Assembly (NCBI RefSeq): GCF_028502605.1
Contig: NW_026611593.1
Location: 1,488,001 to 1,552,000, forward strand
Direction of reading: 5' to 3'
DNA length: 64,000 nt
From: Trichoderma breve
Taxonomy: Eukaryota; Ascomycota; Sordariomycetes; Hypocreales; Hypocreaceae
Shown: one piece after another, positions 35,701-45,158 of the stretch
Layout: each line of letters begins with the position of its first letter
How positions within the stretch are numbered: the stretch's first letter is position 1
Notes under the pieces: model-generated
The model's database searches: none
Told to the model about the DNA's origin: nothing
Seen by the model: only the letters and a program-made list of their open reading frames with translations
Position numbers and translations under genes: made by a program

Positions 35701-36478
35701 ATGAAGGCTTCCGTCCTCTCGCTCGTCTTCTTGTCCGGCCTTGCCGCCGCCCAATCCGGGATCCCTACCTGCGCTGTAAGTAACAACAAAAATAACAATC
35801 ATAAGAACAACTCCTTGCATCCATACATGAACATGTTCCATCGCCAGAGACTATCAAGGAAGAGGCTACTCTCAGCTTGATGGAGTCTGCACTTCCACCT
35901 CGTCCGTAACAACAACCACTGTAAGAAGAAACTGTACACTGACACCATCATAGACGGGCTGCGTGACCCAATTCACCACCGGCACTTCGATTGCTGGCTG
36001 CGGACAGCTCGACATTGCCTGTATCTGCAAGAACGCCGATTTCCTCAACGGCATCGCATGCTGCCTGGCCTCATCTTGCGACCAGGCCGCTCAGACCCAA
36101 GCCGTCAATTACGCCAAGCAGATCTGCTCTTCTGCCGGAGTCTCGACTCCCGATTCGGTTGTCTGCAACGAGAAGTCGTCCAGCAGCTCGACTGAGGCCT
36201 CCCACGAGTCTACCACTGCCAGCGAGTCCTCCTCCTCGACTGCCACGACTGGGTCCTCTGACTCGTCTACAACCGACTCTTCCGAGTCATCCACCACCGC
36301 CGAGTCTTCTACTTCTGGCCCCGCCACCACCAACTCCGCTTCCCGAACCACTGCCACTTCCGCAGCACAGCAGACAACTTCTGCGGCTTCCACTACAAGC
36401 TCTAACGTTGCTGCCCCTCTGGCATCGGCCGGCAGCTTCGTTGGTGCGGCCATTGCCGTGTTGGCCGCTGCCTTGTAA
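35701..36478 (+). CDS. CFEM-domain, probably GPI-anchored cell-surface protein
   Basis: The exons are 35701-35775 and 35954-36478, giving 199 residues. There is a clean signal peptide (KASVLSLVFLSGLAAAQ). The join gives IPTCATGCVTQF, followed by SIAGCGQLDIACICKNADFL and IACCLASSCDQA to QICSSAG, the Cys-rich CFEM pattern. The domain occupies about residues 20-85. Next comes a Ser/Thr-rich stalk of about 85 residues, likely O-glycosylated, and a hydrophobic C-terminus (LASAGSFVGAAIAVLAAAL) that fits a GPI-attachment signal. CFEM proteins act at fungal surfaces in haem/iron capture, adhesion or host interaction; no specific role can be read here. The 178-nt intron contains an internal acceptor and donor (see findings). 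Confidence 0.88.
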
Positions 36479-37603
36479 GCTGTCAATTGAGCCACTAAAT
36501 CGAGCGGCGAGACTCTGGACGCCGTCTCGGATAATATCTTTGCTTTTAGTGGAGGATTACAGATGTAACAATACACGCTGAATGTGATGGGCTGTCTGAT
36601 TAGGCGAGAATGCGTTGTCTAGCGAGCTGCCAATGCCGAGATACGATACGATAATACCTGGTACTACCTACCACTAATTGACTGACGTAATAAATTTGAC
36701 CTAATGAAGAGCCCTTTCTTCCTCAGATGCTAATATCAATGTGATGTTTGTATGTAATATCTAATTTATAGACTATATAAACGGATGTTCTTTAGAATAT
36801 CATTTACCTAGGTAGGTAAGCATGATGACGTTGGAGGCTTGGAGATGCATAAGTGAAGTCACATCGATAACACGCGAAAAAGCAGGTATAGAGATCTCAT
36901 CTGAATTAATTAGTTTGATTAAAAGGAAGACTTGGCAAAATAGAAATAGAAAGTTGTAAGTCTAGAAAGCCTTCTAGCTATCCCAGTTCTATGTTTAGGT
37001 CTGCCACGCCAAAGTCTAAAAAGATCTTGGTCAGGGGGCGCGGATGTCATAACTTTAAAAAATCGCACATCAGCATCGAAAAGAGAGATTTACGCCAAGG
37101 AGCTAAGGGAAAGCAAATCGAATTGGTGGGGTTGTAGATGAGATCACTCGGCTTGTGCCGTTGGGTTGGCTTTTGGACCCTGAAAATGCATGTGAAGACT
37201 GGAGGAGACGGGAACGCCATGCAGTGGCTGCGATGCCAGATTGGGCGGGCCGCGGCTTTAGTTGGAATACAAGTCTGTCAAATTTGCGACCCTGTCCTGG
37301 TAATATCGATTCGATCGATTCGGATATGCTTTGATGGGTGGCTTGGACATCTCGCGGAATATCGTGTTCGTCTTCATTATTGGTGGTGCAGAAAAAGTGT
37401 ATGATTCAAATCGTGGCTCAAGATATGGATGTTGCTGTAGAGCTTTGGGACATCATTGAAGTGCCACTCTAGAGTATAATTTACATTGTTTACTATGTGA
37501 TAAACCTGCCGTCTGTTCATAGATCTTACTCTCATTTCGTCTAATGGATTTTATCCTCGAAATCGCAATCCTTTTCTTGGCCTCCTCATTATAGTTCAGC
37601 TCT
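36479..37603. other. Convergent 3' region between CFEM gene and aminotransferase
   Basis: About 1.1 kb of mostly AT-rich sequence. It contains ACCTAGGTAGGT near 36808. No supported gene is present; the 88-codon frame at 37138-37404 has no features of a real protein. Confidence 0.45.
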
Positions 37604-38850
37604 CTAGCTCGAATTCCCAACAACCTCATCAAGTGCACGGACAAGCCCTTTCACCTCGTCGACTGCAATGACATGTTAGCCCGTCTTCTCCTTAACTCGC
37701 AACCGCATAGAGACTTACCTGTATTGTAATGCACCATGCTTACTCTCACAACGCCATCTTTGCCCAAACCCAGAGTCTCTCGAACAAGTCGGTCCGAGTA
37801 AAACGTCCCCCAACGGAAAGCATAAGTTGACTTGCTTTCCACTGCTTCCACAAGGTCTTTGGAATTCCACCCCTTGACAGAGAAACTAATAGTTGCTACT
37901 CTTTCCGAGACGTGCTCATTCGGGACGCCATAAATCGTAACGTTTGGTTTGTCGATGAGATAGCTTAGGAGCTCATACTGAAGGCTGGCCTCTTGAGCGA
38001 TGATTTTGTCCCACTTGGAGTCTAGATACTCGACAACTTTTGGAATAGACTGGAGCAACTCATATGAGCCGGCAGCGAGACCGAGTTTGTCTTCTAGTGT
38101 GGCAGAGGGGTTGAAGAAATGGCCCAAGGACCTGAGATGAGTCTGCGCGCTCCAACTACCGTAAAGCATGGAGATGTGAGGCCCATAGACCTTGTACCAA
38201 GAAAAGCAGTAGAAGTCAACGCCAAAGGCCTTGACATCGATGGGCCGATGAGGAGCATATGCTACAGCATCAACACACAGAAGGGCACCGACGCTATGGG
38301 CCGCATCCGCCACGTCTCGCACATTAGTGATTGTGCCTAAGATATTGCTTGCATGTGTGCAAGTGACGAGTCTTGTCTTTGACGACAAAAGCCTAACCAA
38401 GTCTTTAACAAGAAGTTGAGGGTTCGGGCCGGGAGCTGGCTTCCACCACTTGAGCACGAGGTTCTGTCGCTCCGCTAGATCCACCCATGAGGCAATGTTG
38501 GCCTCATGGTCTATACGGGAGACGACAATCTCATCACCCGGGTTAAACTTGAGGGCATATGAAAGATTGCGGAGAAGTTGAGTGGTCGAAGCGCCAAAGA
38601 CAATCTCATCGGGGTTGGCGTTGATGTACTTGGCAGCGGCCTCGTATCCAGCGCTATAAGCAGACGTTGATTTCTTGCCCACAGCGTAAGAGGCGCCGAG
38701 TTGCACGTTCGTAGAGCTTAGATAGTCTCTAATAGAATCAATCACAGTATCAAGAGTCTGACTGCCTCCGGCGTTGTCGAAGAAGACCTGCTCTTGCTGG
38801 AGGGCGGGGAAACGATCCCGGACTTCCTTCTGATGACTCTCAAAGGCCAT
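37604..38850 (-). CDS. Class V aminotransferase / cysteine desulfurase-like PLP enzyme
   Basis: The minus-strand exons are 38850-37719 and 37662-37604 (56-nt intron), giving 396 residues. The fold-type I PLP pattern is clear: FFDNAGGSQ near residue 23, FGASTTQLLRNLSYAL, DHEANIASWVDLA, THASNILGTI and CVDAVAYAPHRPIDV. The Schiff-base lysine K220 lies in FCFSWYKVYGPH-type context. RWGTFYSDRL and VRVSMVHYNT near the C-terminus are also typical. The last exon adds VDEVKGLVRALDEV. Within class V enzymes it resembles the cysteine-desulfurase-related subfamily of uncertain substrate found in bacteria and fungi. It lacks an obvious mobile active-site Cys loop like that of Nfs1, so I do not call it an Fe-S cluster desulfurase. 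No mitochondrial presequence is visible, so it is probably cytosolic. Confidence 0.85.
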
Positions 38851-39902
38851 GGCTTCGAGTTCGACAGGATGCTTATTTGGATAGAAAGTCTAAGGGAAGA
38901 GAATATGAAATATGAATTGATATACTAGAAATTATAAATAATTGCGTCAGAGGGTAAAATATACCAAGGAAAAGACCTTTTGTAGTTTTGTGCTGATGAG
39001 GGGCATAAGGAATTCGGTCATGATGAAACCGAGCGCCGATTCCCCAATCTGGCAAGTCCCCGCCAAAAGTTTCCAAATTGCTAGCCAAGGCCGTTTTATT
39101 AGTCAGGTCCTTTCCGAAGGCCGAAGCAAGGCGTTGCTCAACAATTGGCGGCATATGAGGGGTAATATGAGGATAAATGGAAGGGAAATGGCGAAATGGA
39201 ACTCATTGATCAAAGACTGGGGATTGTTTGAAGAGGTGATGGTTAATTGCCCGATGTTTTGATTGTTTTGCAGCAAACTCGTGCCCTGTAGGGTATGTCA
39301 TCCAAATAAGGGAAGCAACATTAATAGCAGCGAGCCCGGATTTTGAAAGAGGATATCATATGAACTAATACTGACGGCCCTGGAACTGTTCTATACAAGA
39401 ATATAATCCTTTGAAAAGCAAAATGGGAAGAATTGTTGCTGTCTCATTGAAGATGTTAGTATGAGAGGAGGTTGTGCGAATGGCATTATAGTAAACTGCA
39501 TGATGCACTGTCATCGTAACTACATGCATTAGCCAAATCATTTAGAGCAACTCATACAATTTTAAAAGATGAAACGATTTGACTATTCTTGATTCATTCT
39601 TGACCAATAATTACAACAAGGAATAGTCGTACCAATGCATTTTAATGCATCTCAACAATGATTGTACATAGCTGGTTTTCCACATTAGGAAATCAGCAAC
39701 TTTAGCTTGGTGGGGAAACGCAAGTGGTGCCAGAACATGACGGCGGCAGAAAAAAAAAAGTTGGAGATGCGCAATCGGCTGATCTCGCAACTCGCCTCAT
39801 GCCATTTCCCACCTCTTTGCGAAAATCTTTTCACCCAAATCTTTTCGCCATTGACACTGCCGCAGCCAATTGCGCAGAGTCAGCAAGACACAGCTCGCAA
39901 CC
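38851..39902. other. Divergent intergenic region aminotransferase / tpa1
   Basis: About 1 kb between two starts, containing both promoters. It is mostly AT-rich. The small frame 38942-39262 has no recognisable features. No other gene is seen. Confidence 0.45.
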
Positions 39903-41912
39903 ATGAAGAGAAAGGCCGAAAGCCATGCTTCTGGCAAAAAAGCCGGCAGCAAGAAGCCCAAGACCAGTGAGCTCTCTTCTCTCTCTAGCTTCCCTCTCCT
40001 CGTCGTTCTTCTGCTGAATGTTAACCTGTGAGATGTAGCCATAAGCCCACAAGATGCAAAGAAGCGCTTTCGCAAGGGTCTTTTCGACGACTCCGTTCTA
40101 GAATCATACACGACTGAATACGCAGAGTCCTCGCCGTACAAACACGCCGTCATCCACGAGCTGGTCGATGACAAGCTGCTCCGGTCGGTTCGAAGCGAAA
40201 TCCGCGACAATGTACAATTCACCCCCAAAGAGACGGATATCTACAAGATCCACCAGTCCGGCGATCTCGCCAACCTGGATGGCTTAGACGACGAGTCTCT
40301 GGCCAAGCTCCCCTCGCTGCTTTCTCTTCGCGATGCCATTTACTCCGAGACGTTCCGCAACTACGTCTCTGGCATCACGGGCTGCGGGCCTCTGAGCGGC
40401 AAGAAGACGGACATGGCCATCAACATCTACACTCCCGGTTGCTACCTGCTCTGCCATGACGATGTAATTGGCAGTAGGCGGGTCAGCTACATTCTCTACC
40501 TGACTGATCCCGACACTCCTTGGAAGCCCGAATGGGGCGGCGCATTGCGTCTGTTCCCGATCCAGGAGATCAAGAACAAAGATGGCGAGATTGCCAAGAC
40601 GCCGCTCCCTGACGTGGTCAAGGTCATTCCTCCCGCCTGGAACCAGCTGAGCTTCTTCGCCGTCCAGCCTGGCGAGAGTTTCCACGACGTCGAAGAGGTG
40701 TACCACGCCGAGACAAAGGAGCAGCTGGAGAAGGAGGGTGGTCGCGTGCGCATGGCTATTAGCGGTTGGTTCCATATCCCTCAGATTGGAGAGGACGGAT
40801 ATATCGAGGGCGAGGAGGAGAGAAACGCAAAGAACAGCGGCCTCATGCAGCTCCAGGGCAATCCTGCTCAGTACGATGCGCCTCAGGCACAGCCTGTCAA
40901 GGTCGAGGATGCAAAGGGCAGCGAGGCCGAGTTTGAGGAAGCAGACCTGGAGTTTTTGCTGCAGTACATTGCGCCGACGTATCTGACGCCTGATACGCTG
41001 GAACAAGTCTCGGAGCACTTTGAGGAGAACTCGAGCATCACACTTGGAGACGTCTTGTCCAAGAAATTCTCCAAACGCTTGCAGGATTACATCCAAGCAC
41101 AAGAAAGGGCCACTCTTCCCGAGGAAAGCTCAGCTATTGAAAAGTCCACTTCATGGAAAGTGTCAAAACCGCCCCACAAGCACAGATATCTCTACCAACA
41201 GCCCTCTGCGTCAAGCAAATCTCGCAAATCGGCGGAGGAATCCCCAATTTCAGAGCTGCTGGATAAACTCTTCCCAAGTCGTCAGTTCCGCAACTGGCTG
41301 CAAGTCGCAACAGGCTGCACCATTGAGAGCCACGACGTCATGGCCAGGCGATTCCGCCGTGGAATGGACTACACTCTTGCCACCGGCCACGAGGGCAAGC
41401 CTCGTCTGGAGCTCAACCTGGGCCTCACCCCAACTACCGGCTGGGGAGACGTCGCCGACGACGAAGAAGACGAAGAAGCCCAAGCTGAAGAGGAAGCCAA
41501 GACTAACGGAAAGAACAAGAAGAAGGGCAAGGGCAAGGCTAAGGCCGTGGAGGAGCCTGAAAAGGAGGTCGTCGAGGTTGGTGGTCATGAAGTGTACATG
41601 GCTGGTGACGACGACTCCAACGAGGATGCGGCAGTGTACAAGTCTAGCGGGGACGACGACAATATTCTGTTCTTCCAGGCTGCGGCATGGAACAAGATGA
41701 CGCTCGTTCTGCGGGATAGTGGTGCGCTCAAGTTTGTAAAGTATGTGAGCAAGAAGGCCAATGGCGACAGGTGGGATATCTCGGGTGTATTTGAAGTAGA
41801 AGAGCGAGAGGACGACGACGAGGATGAAGATGATGAGGAAGAGGAAGAGGATGAAGAAGATGACGAGGACGAGGATGAAGACGAAGAGGTGTTTGAAGGG
41901 TTCTCGGATTAG
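39903..41912 (+). CDS. tpa1: Prolyl 3,4-dihydroxylase Tpa1/Ofd1 (ribosomal protein uS12 hydroxylase)
   Basis: The exons are 39903-39966 and 40039-41912, giving 645 residues, close to yeast Tpa1 (644). The N-terminal 2-oxoglutarate/Fe(II) domain shows the HxD motif H161-D163 in CHDDVIGSRRVSYILYL, the distal His237 in ESFHDVEEVYH, and an Arg (257 or 259) before MAISGWFH for 2-oxoglutarate. A second, non-catalytic double-stranded beta-helix domain follows, with FPSRQFRNWL and RRGMDYTLA. An acidic KKGKGKAK linker lies between, and the C-terminus is a very acidic tail (mostly D/E over the last 35 residues). The basic N-terminus (MKRKAESHASGKKAGSKKPK) looks like a nuclear signal. The family hydroxylates a proline of the 40S protein uS12 and affects translation termination; fission yeast Ofd1 also controls the SREBP homologue Sre1 under low oxygen. 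Confidence 0.93.
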
Positions 41913-42135
41913 AAAGCGCGTGCAAAATTTTGACAAGTTAAGGATTTATGAAGCATCTATGCATACTATAGAATTTGTATTTTACATTTGGTTGGTTTTC
42001 ATAAGCCTCTGTATCAAGGCTGGGTATCTAAATATCTCATGTCGTTGTTCTCCGTAAATTGCGCCTTATCCATGACCGTGATAGTAATAATACAAGAAAC
42101 TCTCTCTCTTTCCAAATAGGCCCTTCCTTTCAATC
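41913..42135. other. Short convergent gap
   Basis: The 223 bp hold the 3' ends of tpa1 and of the following minus-strand gene. Nothing else is seen. Confidence 0.5.
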
Positions 42136-43344
42136 TCAAGTCGGCGTCAAAGTCTCTGCAAATATATCTGATAATTCTGACCGCAAGATTTCTGTGATGC
42201 CTTGAGCTTCCTCGCTTCTCCCAGATTGCTTCAGATGATTCACCGTATCATGGCCCAGAAACGCGATCCACGGTATTGTGCCCATGCCTGTAAACTTGGC
42301 AAGGTTCAATTTCTCAGGACCCAGCGCCTGCACCAACTTTCGCAATCTCTTCTTGTCATTGAAGAACTGCAGGGCGGGAACGTGGTCGGGATGTGTTGGG
42401 TGATACAAATGCAGATGCGCTGTTTCTACCGGGAACGCTCGCGGGAGCCGTTCGGCTGTGGCCATGTGTGCTTCGAAAAGTTTCTCTGTTGGCATTGCTC
42501 TGCTGTATGCCTCTACAGTAGATAGCCAAGACACGGATCTCCATGGCTGAACAAGTAGTTTGGGGAGTGAAGGATTATGCTCAAAGAGCCGCTCTGCCTC
42601 AAGGATTGCCTGAATGGCCGCATCGAGGTTTCCGTAGTGGGACTGGCTCTTGATGCGGACAATCTGCGATAACAAAGAAGACGCACGAGCAATACGCTGC
42701 TCTTCGGTGACGTCTGCGGACTCGTTCATGGTGCGTATGATCCATTCCCAGGCCACTCCCTCCATGTTCTCAGCGACCAAGAATGGAACCAGTGCTCGAA
42801 TAAAGGCCGGCTTGTCCAAGAACTGGAGGTCGCCTTCCGCCCCGGATGATCGAAGCCACCGAACAACTCGGAGAGCCGTGTCCGAGGATGATGCGGTAGG
42901 GGAGTTTGCCTCCGCAGCAGCCTCCATCTGATGCCCCTTGGCCACCAAGCAGCCCGTGGCCGCCTTGAGCGTCATCATGCCCCTTGACACGGCATGGTCA
43001 AACACATCCATAGGGTCGCGATCCGACACCCACATCGCCTTCGGCAAGTGGGCGGCGTTTTGTTTGTTGCTGCTGTTGTCGTAGCTGAACAAAGGATTGG
43101 AGAGAATGGACTTTAGATGCAGAGTTGCGGCAGACCGGCGAGTCTGGAGTTCGGCATCACCGGCCTTGGCGGGCGCCGCGGCGCTGTCCGAGGACGAGCG
43201 GCCGTATTCGCGGTCTAGTTGACTTCGAAAGGACGCCTTGAGGCCATCGAGCAGCTTCTGCGACTGCTGCTTGGAGATGGGCAGGGGTTCGTGATAGCCG
43301 GCGAAAAGCTTCCGGAGAGACTGCGCAGACTTGGTGGAGAACAT
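42136..43344 (-). CDS. Conserved-looking hypothetical protein, probably mitochondrial
   Basis: A single exon of 402 residues, from ATG 43344-43342 to TGA 42136-42138. The N-terminus (MFSTKSAQSLRKLFAGY) is basic and Ser-rich without acidic residues, as in mitochondrial presequences. The remainder is mostly predicted helix, with repeating pairs such as AFIRALVPFLVAENMEGVAWEWIIRTM and LLSQIVRIKSQSHYGNLDAAIQAILEAERLF. These could be degenerate helical-repeat (PPR/TPR-like) units, but no repeat is regular enough to call. The segment PLFSYDNSS and the PWRSVSWLSTVEAYSRA block look conserved-type. I do not recognise the family. An RNA-binding or mitoribosome-associated role is possible but is only inference. 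Confidence 0.75.
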   Translation of the reverse strand: MFSTKSAQSLRKLFAGYHEPLPISKQQSQKLLDGLKASFRSQLDREYGRSSSDSAAAPAKAGDAELQTRRSAATLHLKSILSNPLFSYDNSSNKQNAAHLPKAMWVSDRDPMDVFDHAVSRGMMTLKAATGCLVAKGHQMEAAAEANSPTASSSDTALRVVRWLRSSGAEGDLQFLDKPAFIRALVPFLVAENMEGVAWEWIIRTMNESADVTEEQRIARASSLLSQIVRIKSQSHYGNLDAAIQAILEAERLFEHNPSLPKLLVQPWRSVSWLSTVEAYSRAMPTEKLFEAHMATAERLPRAFPVETAHLHLYHPTHPDHVPALQFFNDKKRLRKLVQALGPEKLNLAKFTGMGTIPWIAFLGHDTVNHLKQSGRSEEAQGITEILRSELSDIFAETLTPT

Positions 43345-45158
43345 GATGGGATTTTGATCAGGGCGATTATTCCTTGGAAAATTAATTCAAATCGACCAAG
43401 TAGATTCGTACAAGTAGTATCCGTAAGCACTGCCCAGAAGGCAGGCTGAGCAAGGGAGACAAGCTGTGCGGTGCAGCTGCAGGGAGGCTTCACTTGTCTC
43501 GAATTCGAGGCTGTTCCAATGAATCAAGCGATATGGATATCAAAAGGCAAGGCAAGGCTACATTAGCCTCACCATGACATACGGCCGAGTCATGTGATAC
43601 ATGGGCTGAGACTGGCCCCCAATCGAGAGCTGCGGTGGAGCGTTTGTTCGCTAACTTGCAGTCTAAGGGCTGCTGGAAGGTACTTGTACCCGTACAGCGA
43701 CTTGCCACGTCTTGATGCTGGGGCCGTGGCTCGGTGCAAAGAGATCCAATGCGCTGGCGAGCATGTACCGGTACAGACACGGTGGCTCTTTGTCAGGCTG
43801 GACATGCGTAAAGTCGAGTTCCAAGTTCCATTCAATAGGTGACCGAAATATGCAGATGATTGGAAGCATTGACGGCTACCTGAGTAGAGGCAGTACCTGT
43901 ACTCGTACACAAGATACTGCAGACCCAGACTCTCTTACAGTAGCACCTGTTAGTACAGGTAAGGGTATCTCCTAGTGCAACTAACCGGTCCCTTAGTAAT
44001 ACTGGGTCATGGCGAGGCTGGATGAAAAGGGAAAGACAAGGCGTGCGAAGCATATGGCTGTCTCTTGCGGCTGGGCCAATTGCAGAGCCTCAGACTCATT
44101 GCCGGCAGGCCATGCAAACATTGTCTAGGTCTCACCTGTGCCCTGCCTCGCTATTCCAAGACACAATGGGCTCGCAACGGCCCAACTCGATCGAAGCTTG
44201 GGAGTGGAGGGCTGCCGAGCACAGTGTCGCCCGCACGGCTTGACAGGACTAGCCGCAAAGTTTAAGTGTGCGGGCGTCAGCTGCATCTTACGAGTCCCTG
44301 TGGGAAGCAGCACTGTGCAGATTCACTCGGCACAAGGTGCCTGTGCCAGTCCGGGTGCCCTTGCGCACGATCTGCGATTTCCAGCTCCAAGTACACAGTG
44401 CTGTCAGACAGTGCGAGAGGGAGAGACAGACGGCAAGCCTCCATTGCCCCAGACTATTGGAAGTGTCTTTGTCAGTTTGAGTTGACGTGACCATCAGCGT
44501 CAATTCATGCGATAGAGGCCGAAAAATAGGTGCACATCAAATTATTCATATCATTAGGTGATCAATCACGTCAGTCAATTTGTATCTGTACATGTTACTG
44601 CATCCCGCCAAGATGATTCGACTAAGCCGTGCACGCAGCCTCGTGCTGGCCGGTGGGCGGCGGGCGACGGATCAGGCAGCGGCCAGAGCCTGCTCCTAGC
44701 CCTATCCGAGCGCTGAACAGCTCGCCTACCGCCCAACCTGCCCCTCCTTTGGGGCTCCTTTGGGGGGCGCCTTGGGCGGCTTTGACGCTGGATCTGGCAC
44801 TGTGTAGCACCGAAACAGGTACCTGCTGCTGGGCTTTCAACGCGGTCAAGGGGGGCGTCACCAGGCGCTCAAGCCAAAAAACCTTCGTGACCAGCCTTTC
44901 GTCTGCTTCCGGGCAAAACCTCGTGCCCTCCACCTTTTGACCTCCCTTTGCCACAACACCACGCACCCTCAGCATCTACGGCTCTCTCCTGAGTACGCTC
45001 GGCTCTGTTCTCTTCGTTGTTGTTTTTTTCTCCTTCTCTCCATCTTTTCTTCTCTCATCTCTCTGCTCGTTGCACCGCTCTGCAGAGGCCATCTGACGGG
45101 CCACTGCACAATTGCCACTTCCTTCCCATCTCCACATACCACACCTAATCAGCTTCCC
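43345..45158. other. 1.8-kb divergent intergenic region upstream of def1
   Basis: It contains the promoters of the hypothetical gene and def1. A dense set of GTAC tetramers lies at 43680-43956 (see findings). The part 44.94-45.15 kb is strongly CT-rich, as in a long fungal leader. The def1 frame is open back to 44937 but without an ATG before 45159. No other gene is supported. Confidence 0.5.

Noticed and set aside
44937..45158. In-frame extension of Def1
   Set aside because: The frame contains no ATG before 45159 and is a CT-rich leader.
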